A stretch of 46,663 nt of DNA from Sphingobacterium puteale. Lineage in GTDB: Bacteria > Bacteroidota > Bacteroidia > Sphingobacteriales > Sphingobacteriaceae. The notes under the pieces are model-generated. The model did not search any database. It had not been told where the DNA came from and saw only the letters and a list, made by a program, of their open reading frames with translations. Where the stretch lies: positions 1 through 46,663 of the forward strand of contig NZ_RBWS01000030.1 of assembly GCF_003627955.1 (NCBI RefSeq), given 5' to 3'. Positions 26,154-33,905 of this stretch are shown here, in pieces. The stretch's first letter is position 1, and each line of letters begins with the position of its first letter. The position numbers were made by a program, and so were the translations under genes.

Positions 26154-26888
26154 TTAAAGCATTAATGCTGTAATTACATAATCTGCTGCCAGAATGGTAA
26201 TACAGCCGACCACAACAGCTTCGGTACTCGCTTGTCCTACCTCGAGCGCTCCACCTTTCACTTTATATCCCTTATACGCCGATACTGAGGTAATGATAAA
26301 ACCGAACACAACAGCTTTTACGAGCGCTACAGTGACTGTAAAGCCATTAAAATTGTCTTGAATACCTAAAATATAATCTGCAGGTGTCACAGCCCCGGAT
26401 AGTGAGCCCCCTAGTAGCCCTCCCACTAAAGCACAAACGATGGCGATAATAACCAACATGGGAATCATCGTCACGCCGGCCAATATTTTAGGTAATATGA
26501 GATAGCCGGGGGCATTGATCCCCATGATCTCTAAGGCATCAATCTGCTCCGTTACGCGCATAGAACCAATTTGAGAAGAAATTGATGAGCCTATTTTCCC
26601 CATTAATACCAATCCCGAAATTGTAGGTCCCAACTCTAAAATATTTGAATCCCTATTGATAGAACCTATAATCGAATTGGGAATAAGGTCTGAAACCATC
26701 TGAAAAGCAATCTGCATGGTCATTACCGCTCCAATAAAAGTTGAAATGATCACAATAAGCCCCAAAGATCCTATTCCAATATCGGTCATGGTCAGTATGG
26801 TCTCCTTCCAATAGATACGTCCTTTCTCTGGTTTTTTAAAGACCGCCTTAAGCAGTATAAGATATGCACCAATGTGATGAAAAATCAT
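26154..26888 (-). CDS. ABC transporter permease, MlaE family
   Basis: The 244-residue permease has five to six membrane helices and the MlaE hallmarks: an amphipathic start (HHIGAYLILLKAVFKKPEKGR), GAVMTMQIAFQM near 69 and LGPTISGLVLMGKIGSSISSQIGSMRVTEQIDALEIMG near 106-143. Together with the ATPase downstream it would form an inner-membrane lipid transporter. A minus-strand TATATTTG at 26970-26977 could be its -7 box, 81 nt upstream. Confidence 0.92.
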   Translation of the reverse strand: MIFHHIGAYLILLKAVFKKPEKGRIYWKETILTMTDIGIGSLGLIVIISTFIGAVMTMQIAFQMVSDLIPNSIIGSINRDSNILELGPTISGLVLMGKIGSSISSQIGSMRVTEQIDALEIMGINAPGYLILPKILAGVTMIPMLVIIAIVCALVGGLLGGSLSGAVTPADYILGIQDNFNGFTVTVALVKAVVFGFIITSVSAYKGYKVKGGALEVGQASTEAVVVGCITILAADYVITALML

Positions 26889-27099
26889 ATTATCAATTTA
26901 AATTCTGTATATTACAGCCACCAAATTTTAAGTTTGGCCCGCGTATCCATTAAAGGTAATTAATTCCGTCAAATATATAAACAAGCGAAAACCTAAAAAG
27001 TAGGAGAAAAACAAAATTACTTACCGACCATTTCGTCACATTTACCGAATTTTTATGTATAATAGCCTAATCTTTCATACAGTGTCCAATAAAGCGATT

Positions 27100-27107
27100 T
27101 ACTTTTG
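27100..27107 (+). promoter_or_regulatory. putative -7 element of LiaF-like gene
   Basis: TACTTTTG (TAnnTTTG) lies 25 nt upstream of the ATG at 27133, in the 244-bp divergent gap with the Mla operon. The rest of that gap shows nothing I can support. Confidence 0.45.
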
Positions 27108-27132
27108 GGGTATATAACAAACGGAATTAATC

Positions 27133-28083
27133 ATGAACACACAACGTATAACAACTGGAATTACAATTCTTTTCATAGGTATTGTCTTATTATTATCCCA
27201 ACTGAATAGCATATCCTTCAATTGGGTTGGAATTTTCCGATATTGGCCCTTATTCATTGTCCTCGCAGGAATTCGTATGTTGGTCCCTAAAGATCAACAG
27301 ATAGGACAGTTTATTGCTATCGGTGCCACAGTAGTCATCTTGGGGTTCCTTACTTATATCGGTTTATCTACCCCAAAAGAGCCCCTATTAACGCAATTGC
27401 TAAAAAGTAAAACACTTGGTGTCAGAAATACTGACGACCCCAATGATAAAACGAGCTATTCAACGGAAAAACTGACTGTGCCGTTGGATAATAAAATCCA
27501 AAGCGCAACTTTAAATATAGATTTGGGAGCCACATCATTAAAAAACGACAGCTCAACAACTTCTGCAATATTCACCGCTTATAACAGCTCTAGTGAATAT
27601 CTTTTGGGTATAACCACGCGTGGGGAATCCAGCGAAAAACTGAATATCAATCTTAAAGGTAAATTTAAAGACAAAGATTTTAACAGTAAAAACAACAATA
27701 CGCATATTGCGCTCAATCCAAATATTGTATGGAAGCTGAACTTTGATATCGGGGCAATTGATGCCAATTTGGATCTTTCAGCTTATAAGATTGAGCTATT
27801 GGATATTGACGCCGGTGCAACAAGTCTAAAACTCAAACTTGGTCAACCTTTAGCGACAAGCAAGATCGCTCTGGACGCCGGGGCCTCCTCCATCGAAATC
27901 GCAATTCCTAAAAATGCAGCATGCCGTATCACAAGTGATAATGCATTATCGTCCACAGATTATGAGGGTGATTTCTTAAAAACTGAGGGCTTAGTCAAAT
28001 CCACTAATTACGACACTGCAACACAAAAGTTTGATTTTGATATTAATGGTGGAATTACATCGATAAAAATTAGAAGATATTAA
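27133..28083 (+). CDS. LiaF-like membrane protein with toastrack domain
   Basis: The 316-residue product has three to four short membrane helices at the N-terminus (about 8-25, 32-50, 57-78) of the LiaI-LiaF-TM type (FRYWPLFIVLAGIRML). A repetitive beta domain follows (about 110-316) in which motifs such as LNIDLGATSLK, IDAGATSLKLKLG and LDAGASSIEIAI recur, typical of the toastrack (DUF4097/DUF2154-like) fold. In Firmicutes LiaF restrains the LiaRS cell-envelope stress system; no two-component genes are near here. It is probably an envelope-stress or membrane-sensing protein. It ends 45 bp before the ispG start. Confidence 0.82.
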   Translation: MNTQRITTGITILFIGIVLLLSQLNSISFNWVGIFRYWPLFIVLAGIRMLVPKDQQIGQFIAIGATVVILGFLTYIGLSTPKEPLLTQLLKSKTLGVRNTDDPNDKTSYSTEKLTVPLDNKIQSATLNIDLGATSLKNDSSTTSAIFTAYNSSSEYLLGITTRGESSEKLNINLKGKFKDKDFNSKNNNTHIALNPNIVWKLNFDIGAIDANLDLSAYKIELLDIDAGATSLKLKLGQPLATSKIALDAGASSIEIAIPKNAACRITSDNALSSTDYEGDFLKTEGLVKSTNYDTATQKFDFDINGGITSIKIRRY

Positions 28084-28112
28084 TTGACAACGAATTTTTA
28101 GTCAATAAAAGC

Positions 28113-28120
28113 TAACTTTG
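28113..28120 (+). promoter_or_regulatory. putative -7 element of ispG
   Basis: TAACTTTG (TAnnTTTG) ends 8 nt before the ATG at 28129. A TTG at 28084-28086 could be the -33 element, with a slightly long gap of 26 bp. This would leave almost no leader. Confidence 0.45.
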
Positions 28121-28128
28121 TGTTATAT

Positions 28129-30135
28129 ATGAACACAAGTAATATGTTGAGTTTGCCAGGAATCTATTGTAATTCCAAGGTAGAATATTCGAGATGGAAA
28201 ACGAGGGAAATTCAGATCGGCGACGTCCCTATGGGCGGAGACAACCCGATTCGTATTCAAAGTATGACTACTGTGGATACGATGGATACCCTAGGCTCAG
28301 TCGAACAGACCATTCGAATGGTAGAAGCGGGCTGTGAATATGTTCGTATCACGGCCCCAAGCATAAAAGAAGCTCAGAATCTAGCAAATATAAAAAACGA
28401 ACTCCGGAAAAGAGGTTATCAGGTCCCCTTGGTGGCAGATATACATTTTACTCCAAATGCTGCTGAAGTTGCAGCCCGGATTGTCGAGAAAGTCCGGATT
28501 AATCCCGGTAATTATGCGGATAAGAAGAAGTTTGACCAGCTTTCCTATACTGCGGATGAATATAAGTTAGAACTGGAACGCATCTATACAAAGTTTGCTC
28601 CTTTAGTTAAGATCTGCAAAGAGCATGGTACTGCCATGCGCATTGGTACAAACCATGGTTCACTTTCAGATCGGATTATGAGCCACTATGGAGATACCCC
28701 TGAAGGAATGGTCGAATCTGCGATGGAATTTATCCGCATGTGTGAAGATCTTAGTTTCCATAATCTCTGTATTTCAATGAAATCCTCAAACCCACAGGTG
28801 ATGGTCAAAGCCTACCGTTTGCTGGTTGAAAAGATGGTTGCTGAAAACATGAACTATCCTTTACACCTTGGTGTAACCGAGGCAGGCGATGGAGAAGATG
28901 GCCGTGTAAAATCCGCAGTAGGGATAGGTACACTACTGGAAGACGGACTTGGGGATACGGTAAGAGTTTCCCTGACCGAGGAGCCTGAACGTGAAGCTCC
29001 CGTAGCAATCGCATTGGTTAATAGGTATAGCAAACGAAGAGCTACCTTAAACAGTCAATCAAAAGAAGAAATCGTACAACTCTCCCCAGATAGCCCGGCT
29101 ATCCCCTATCAGAGTCAAGAGGTCAATACCTTCGTTGGTGGGTCACTAGTTCCCCGGATTGTGACAGATATTTCAAATGAGAATCTCAAGGATGCGCAAA
29201 TTCTGACAAAAGTCGGTTACCGCTATGATATCCTTTTGGATAAATATCATATGGGCGAACAATCCGTAGATTTTGTCTATCTAGGAGACCATTTGCCTTC
29301 CTTTAATATGCCTGCCAATTTAAAACAGGTATACAACTTTACGACATGGTCGAAACTTCAGGACAAAACAAATATCCATCCGCTCTATACATTGGAAGAA
29401 TTTGTCCAAACGGACAATAAGGATCGCGTTTTGAACATGGTAAAAATAAATAATACGGATTTAACGAGCCCACTATTTGAGACATTTCCTTTGGACAAGA
29501 CAGTCGTATTTATCTTAGAAACGGATCGTACGCATGGAATGGCTGATCAACGTCAATTTTTCCGGAATCTACAAGAGATCAGCATTGACAATCCTGTCAT
29601 TATCAAAAGATCGTATCGTCGAGAGGATTTCTCAGGATCTATGGGCGAGTTTATGAATCCAGAAGAACCTATCTCAAAAATCCAGTTATATGCTGCCACA
29701 GACATGGGGGCTTTATTAATTGATGGCCTAGGTTCGGGCATATGGATTGATTCTCCGGCCACACCATTGGAAAATATAGCATCGCTTTCGTTTGGTATAT
29801 TACAGGCAACCCGTTCAAGAATATCAAAAACAGAATATATTTCTTGCCCAAGCTGCGGAAGGACCCTGTTCGATCTTCAGGAGACCACGCAAATGATTCG
29901 GAGCCGTACCAATCACCTCAAAGGCTTGAAAATTGGCATTATGGGCTGTATCGTGAATGGCCCAGGTGAAATGGCTGATGCAGACTATGGTTACGTGGGC
30001 GCGGGCCCCGATAAGGTAACTCTTTACAGAGGCCAGCAAGTCGTCAAGAAGAACGTAAGTTCCGCGCATGCATTGGACGAATTGATCAAGATCATTAAAG
30101 ATGATGGGCGCTGGATTGATGAGGTTCAAGAATAA
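28129..30135 (+). CDS. ispG: (E)-4-hydroxy-3-methylbut-2-enyl-diphosphate synthase, long form
   Basis: IspG/GcpE converts MEcPP to HMBPP in the MEP isoprenoid pathway using a [4Fe-4S] cluster. The 668-residue protein is the three-domain form, with a TIM barrel (about 20-310, VPLVADIHFTPNAA), an inserted domain of about 250 residues, and a C-terminal cluster domain with Cys573 and Cys576 (CPSCGRTLFDL), Cys607 (GCIVNGPGE) and Glu614. I prefer the ATG at 28129; a GTG at 28120 overlaps the -7 box, and the ATG at 28144 is a fair alternative. The three-domain form is typical of Bacteroidota, Chlamydiae and plants. Confidence 0.95.
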   Translation: MNTSNMLSLPGIYCNSKVEYSRWKTREIQIGDVPMGGDNPIRIQSMTTVDTMDTLGSVEQTIRMVEAGCEYVRITAPSIKEAQNLANIKNELRKRGYQVPLVADIHFTPNAAEVAARIVEKVRINPGNYADKKKFDQLSYTADEYKLELERIYTKFAPLVKICKEHGTAMRIGTNHGSLSDRIMSHYGDTPEGMVESAMEFIRMCEDLSFHNLCISMKSSNPQVMVKAYRLLVEKMVAENMNYPLHLGVTEAGDGEDGRVKSAVGIGTLLEDGLGDTVRVSLTEEPEREAPVAIALVNRYSKRRATLNSQSKEEIVQLSPDSPAIPYQSQEVNTFVGGSLVPRIVTDISNENLKDAQILTKVGYRYDILLDKYHMGEQSVDFVYLGDHLPSFNMPANLKQVYNFTTWSKLQDKTNIHPLYTLEEFVQTDNKDRVLNMVKINNTDLTSPLFETFPLDKTVVFILETDRTHGMADQRQFFRNLQEISIDNPVIIKRSYRREDFSGSMGEFMNPEEPISKIQLYAATDMGALLIDGLGSGIWIDSPATPLENIASLSFGILQATRSRISKTEYISCPSCGRTLFDLQETTQMIRSRTNHLKGLKIGIMGCIVNGPGEMADADYGYVGAGPDKVTLYRGQQVVKKNVSSAHALDELIKIIKDDGRWIDEVQE

Positions 30136-30137
30136 GC

Positions 30138-30176
30138 AAAAACCAAGGGGGATCAAATGATCCCCCTTGGTTTTTT
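30138..30176. terminator. terminator between ispG and T9SS-tail gene
   Basis: The strong GC-containing stem AAAACCAAGGGGGATCA with its complement, a 2-base loop and six T lies just after the ispG stop codon. The A run at its other side lets it serve the convergent minus-strand gene too. Confidence 0.9.
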
Positions 30177-30218
30177 ATTTTAATAATGTCTATTTATCAA
30201 TCGAATTTTTTCCACGGA

Positions 30219-30650
30219 TTAACGGACAGAAAATCTCTTGACCACTGTCTCTGATCCGGCAACTACACGCACAAAATAAAATCCAGTTGTCAATTTGCCC
30301 CCATGTTCGAACGAAAGATTTTGAATACCAGCATCCAGATTTCCATTCATCAACTGTAGAATCTCGTTTCCTAGCGCATCCATAACTTTAATGGACACAC
30401 TAGATGATTTTGCTAATTTAAATGAAAGATTGACCTGTTCGGCGATAGGATTATAAAATACCTTAACGTTATTAATCAGTTTCTCCGTATCCTTGATTGT
30501 GTTATCACCAAATTCTTCATTACCGCTCCCAGTAGTCTGCAGATAAATATGGCCATCAGGAGACTTTGCATACACCCGAGCTACCCCGCTGCACAAAATC
30601 AGTGCGGTAATAAGTGTTAAATAAGCTGCTTTAAGTAGATTTCTCCCCAT
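30219..30650 (-). CDS. small exported protein consisting of a T9SS sorting domain
   Basis: The 143-residue product has a signal peptide (about 1-28) and a short polar stretch (29-60), then only a type A type IX secretion C-terminal domain (about 64-143: VKVFYNPIAEQVNLSF, VSIKVMDALGNEI, GFYFVRVVAGSETVVKRFSVR). Normally this domain is the tail of a large secreted enzyme; here no cargo is present. It may be a decayed remnant, a small surface protein or a domain whose partner is elsewhere. A TATATTTG box at 30690-30697 suggests it is transcribed. Confidence 0.82.
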   Translation of the reverse strand: MGRNLLKAAYLTLITALILCSGVARVYAKSPDGHIYLQTTGSGNEEFGDNTIKDTEKLINNVKVFYNPIAEQVNLSFKLAKSSSVSIKVMDALGNEILQLMNGNLDAGIQNLSFEHGGKLTTGFYFVRVVAGSETVVKRFSVR

Positions 30651-30689
30651 AGTGTTAAATTAGACTTCAAATATTGGTTACGGTTTAAT

Positions 30690-30697
30690 CAAATATA
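30690..30697 (-). promoter_or_regulatory. putative -7 element of the T9SS-tail gene
   Basis: The minus strand reads TATATTTG (TAnnTTTG), 39 nt upstream of the start codon at 30650, in the 259-bp divergent gap with kup. Confidence 0.4.
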
Positions 30698-30871
30698 ACG
30701 CTAACTATTTGAATTATCAACAACAAAGTTACTATTTTGTTTAAAAATTTTTTAGTGAAACACGGGATCAAAAGATTCTTTTAACAAATTTTAACAGCTC
30801 TTGCGCATGTCAAATGAAATGCTAAAATTTGGCGCAGAAAATGTATATGCTTAAAGTATAAGTAAAAAGTA

Positions 30872-30879
30872 TATTTTTG
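30872..30879 (+). promoter_or_regulatory. putative -7 element of kup
   Basis: TATTTTTG (TAnnTTTG) lies 30 nt upstream of the kup ATG. The rest of the divergent gap is AT-rich without other features I can support. Confidence 0.4.
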
Positions 30880-30909
30880 CATTATATTTTGAAATAAAAT
30901 AAAATTTAA

Positions 30910-32856
30910 ATGACAGATAACAGTCATCACAACAGCATCAATAAGGTGAGTTTCGCCGGATTATTGATCAGTTTAGGAATCGTGTTTGGAGATATCGGAA
31001 CCTCCCCGCTATATGTCTTCAAAGCAATCATGGGACAGGGTGCCATTCAAAAAGACCTGGTTTTGGGCGGCCTTTCCTGCGTTTTTTGGACGCTGACACT
31101 GCAAACGACCATCAAATATGTCTGGATCACACTACGCGCCGACAACAAAGGTGAAGGTGGAATTCTTTCACTTTACTCTTTAGTTCGCAAGAGAGCACCA
31201 TGGTTAATTTTTCCAGCCATGGTAGGTGCAGCGACATTATTGGCTGATGGGATGATTACACCAGCCATCACCATATCCTCAGCGATAGAGGGTTTGGACA
31301 TCAAATTTCCGGGCCTGCCAACAGTGCCGATTGTCGTAACAATTATTTCGTTACTTTTTATTATTCAACGGTTTGGAACTTCTGTTGTGGGAAAAGTATT
31401 CGGCCCATTGATGACAATATGGTTCACCATTATTGGCGTCCTTGGACTATCCCATATCCATTTGGCACCAGAAGTAATGAAAGCAATCAATCCCTATTAT
31501 GCTTTTCATATTTTAATAACCTATCCGCACTCGCTACTCCTGATCGGTGCAGTATTTCTTTGTACGACAGGTGCAGAAGCGCTGTATTCGGATATGGGGC
31601 ACTGCGGTAAAGCAAATATTCGTATCAGTTGGATCTACGTCAAAATTACATTGATATTGAACTATTTTGGTCAGGGAGCGTGGTTACTGACACAAGAAGG
31701 CCGGGTGTTGGGGGGTGAAAACCCGTTTTACTCCATTATGCCAGATTGGTTTATCGGTTACGGTATTGCTATTGCGACCATTGCCGCCGTAATTGCAAGT
31801 CAGGCGATGATATCCGGATCATACACGCTGATTTCAGAAGCTGTACGTTTAAATATATGGCCCAAGGTTGCTATCCGCTACCCAAGCGAACATAAAGGGC
31901 AATTATATGTCCCATCAATCAACCTAATCCTCTGGATTGGCTGTATGATCGTTATCTGGGTGTTTGAAGAATCAAGTAAAATGGATGCCGCCTATGGTCT
32001 TGCCATCAATTTAACGGTATTGATGACAACAGTTTTAATGGGCTATTTCCTAGCCATGAAAAAAGTAAATCGTGTGCTCATCGGCATTTTCCTGGTCGCT
32101 TATTTTGTGATAGAATTAACCTTCTTGGTTGGTAATGGTGTAAAAATTGCGCATGGCGGCTGGTTAACGCTATTATTGGCAATTGCTTTGTTCGGCACAA
32201 TGTACTGTTGGTATACCGCACGTAAGATTAAAAATCGTTTTGTTAATTTTATTAATATCAATAAATACTATCCAATTATATCGGAATTGAGTGAAGACAA
32301 GTCGGTTCCACCTTTTGCTTCGCATCTGGTATACCTAACCAGTGCGAATTTCAAATCTGAAATCGAAGCTAAGATTATTTATTCCATCATCAATAAAAAA
32401 CCGAAGCGTGCCGACGTCTATTGGCTGGTCCACGTCGATGTGATGGATCACCCACACACAAGAGAATACTCCATTGATCAACTTATCCCGGGAAAACTGA
32501 TTCGTATTGACTTTAAATTAGGTTTTAGAGAAGAGCAGCGTATCAGCCTACTTTTCCGAAAAGTCGTTGAAGATATGGTGAAAAAAGGCGAAATTGATAT
32601 TACAAGCCAATACGAGACCCTCCGTAAACATAATATTCCAGGAGACTTCAAATTTGTCGTGCTGGAGAAGGTATTATCCAAAACGAATCAGATGTCCTGG
32701 ATCGAGAAAGTGATTATGGACATTTATGGATACCTGAAAAAAATGAGTTTATCCGAAGAAAAAGGATTCGGTTTAGATTCCAGTTTTGTCACCATTGAAC
32801 GGGTTCCATTGAACTTCCCTCAAACGTCGGAGGTTCACCTCATACGAAAAGATTAA
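30910..32856 (+). CDS. kup: KUP family potassium uptake protein
   Basis: The 648-residue inner-membrane K+/H+ symporter begins with the family signature SLGIVFGDIGTSPLYVF (near 17-33). About twelve membrane helices run to residue 440. A hydrophilic C-terminal domain follows (about 445-648) with SEDKSVPPFASHLVYL and RADVYWLVHVDVMDHPHTREY. Length and order are normal. It is a single gene with its own terminator at 32863-32891. Confidence 0.95.
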   Translation: MTDNSHHNSINKVSFAGLLISLGIVFGDIGTSPLYVFKAIMGQGAIQKDLVLGGLSCVFWTLTLQTTIKYVWITLRADNKGEGGILSLYSLVRKRAPWLIFPAMVGAATLLADGMITPAITISSAIEGLDIKFPGLPTVPIVVTIISLLFIIQRFGTSVVGKVFGPLMTIWFTIIGVLGLSHIHLAPEVMKAINPYYAFHILITYPHSLLLIGAVFLCTTGAEALYSDMGHCGKANIRISWIYVKITLILNYFGQGAWLLTQEGRVLGGENPFYSIMPDWFIGYGIAIATIAAVIASQAMISGSYTLISEAVRLNIWPKVAIRYPSEHKGQLYVPSINLILWIGCMIVIWVFEESSKMDAAYGLAINLTVLMTTVLMGYFLAMKKVNRVLIGIFLVAYFVIELTFLVGNGVKIAHGGWLTLLLAIALFGTMYCWYTARKIKNRFVNFININKYYPIISELSEDKSVPPFASHLVYLTSANFKSEIEAKIIYSIINKKPKRADVYWLVHVDVMDHPHTREYSIDQLIPGKLIRIDFKLGFREEQRISLLFRKVVEDMVKKGEIDITSQYETLRKHNIPGDFKFVVLEKVLSKTNQMSWIEKVIMDIYGYLKKMSLSEEKGFGLDSSFVTIERVPLNFPQTSEVHLIRKD

Positions 32857-32862
32857 GTCTTT

Positions 32863-32891
32863 AAAGGTGATGCACAAGCATCACCTTTTTT
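32863..32891 (+). terminator. terminator of kup
   Basis: The stem AAAGGTGATGC with its complement around ACAA, followed by a T run, lies 7 nt after the kup stop codon and just upstream of the rlmF promoter box. Confidence 0.88.
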
Positions 32892-32908
32892 ATTCAATAG
32901 AATTGCAT

Positions 32909-32916
32909 TACTTTTG
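32909..32916 (+). promoter_or_regulatory. putative -7 element of rlmF
   Basis: TACTTTTG (TAnnTTTG) lies 16 nt upstream of the ATG at 32933. Together with the kup terminator it shows that open frame upstream of 32933 is not part of the gene. Confidence 0.5.
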
Positions 32917-32932
32917 TTGCAAATATTATAAC

Positions 32933-33844
32933 ATGGCAGACGCTAATCCAACAAAGAAATTACACCCTCGAAATAGACATCTCGATAACTACAATTTTGA
33001 CGAACTTAGCAAAATCGAACCTTCCTTAAAAGATTTTGTTACCGTAAATGCTTATAAGCTCAAAACAATAGATTTCAACAATCCGGAAGCTGTTAAAATA
33101 TTAAATCAAGCACTTCTTAAAAAGTACTACCACATCCAACATTGGGACATTCCAAAGGAAAATCTCTGTCCTCCTATTCCGGGTAGAGCAGATTATATTC
33201 ATTATGTTGCTGATGTGCTTGCCAGAGATAACAACGGTGAAATTCCAAAAGGAGGAAAGGTACGAGTGCTTGATATCGGTGTGGGAGCCAGTTGTATCTA
33301 TCCCATTATTGGTCACCAGGAATATGGCTGGAGTTTTGTTGGTTCCGAGGTTATAAAAAAAGCCTATAAAAACGCTATTGAGATTACCCGTACCAATATG
33401 AGTTTAAAAAAGAATATCCAAATACGGTTACAAAACAATCCAAAAGCGATTTTCAAAGACATCATCCTTCCTGATGAAAAATTTGACATGATCATCTGCA
33501 ACCCACCTTTCTTTAGTTCCCAAACGGAGGCATTACAACAATCTGTACGTAAAACTACAGGTATAAAAGATGCTAAAATAGATGAGACAAGCGTTGTCCA
33601 AACCTTTTCAGGACAAGGAAGTGAGCTTTGGTGCGACGGTGGAGAGAAAGCTTTCTTGACACGTATGATATTTGAAAGTCAGTTCTATAGAGATCAGGTG
33701 AAGTGGTTTTCCTCATTAGTTGCTCACCGTGAAGATGTTCGCTTTCTACTACATAAACTAAAGAAAATCAATGTAAAAGAATCTGAAGTTATCCGTATGG
33801 AACAAGGCAATAAAGTAAGCCGAATCCTTTTGTGGAGATTTTAA
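32933..33844 (+). CDS. rlmF: 23S rRNA (adenine(1618)-N6)-methyltransferase
   Basis: The 303-residue enzyme methylates A1618 of 23S rRNA. It shows the family N-terminus KKLHPRNRHLDNYNFDEL, a SAM-binding loop VLDIGVGASCIYPIIG, and the catalytic N6-adenine motif NPPFFSS. I chose the ATG at 32933 (MADANPTKKLHP). The frame is open 66 bp further up, but that part overlaps the kup terminator and the promoter box and encodes an odd Cys/His-rich leader. It ends before a very long hairpin facing the permease gene. Confidence 0.93.
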   Translation: MADANPTKKLHPRNRHLDNYNFDELSKIEPSLKDFVTVNAYKLKTIDFNNPEAVKILNQALLKKYYHIQHWDIPKENLCPPIPGRADYIHYVADVLARDNNGEIPKGGKVRVLDIGVGASCIYPIIGHQEYGWSFVGSEVIKKAYKNAIEITRTNMSLKKNIQIRLQNNPKAIFKDIILPDEKFDMIICNPPFFSSQTEALQQSVRKTTGIKDAKIDETSVVQTFSGQGSELWCDGGEKAFLTRMIFESQFYRDQVKWFSSLVAHREDVRFLLHKLKKINVKESEVIRMEQGNKVSRILLWRF

Positions 33845-33846
33845 AT

Positions 33847-33894
33847 ATCAAATAACAAAGGAGCTATTATTCGATAGCTCCTTTGTTATTTGAT
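33847..33894. terminator. 21-bp perfect inverted repeat between rlmF and permease gene
   Basis: The arms 33847-33867 and 33874-33894 pair perfectly around a 6-nt loop, 3 nt after the rlmF stop codon and 12 nt before the end of the convergent permease gene. There is no long T-tract, so termination efficiency is uncertain, but position and stability favour a shared terminator. Confidence 0.7.
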
Positions 33895-33905
33895 ACAACA
33901 CAATT

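Noticed and set aside
28120..28128. GTG start for ispG at 28120
   Set aside because: The GTG begins at the last base of a TAACTTTG promoter box, so it would not be transcribed properly. The ATG at 28129 (or 28144) is preferred.
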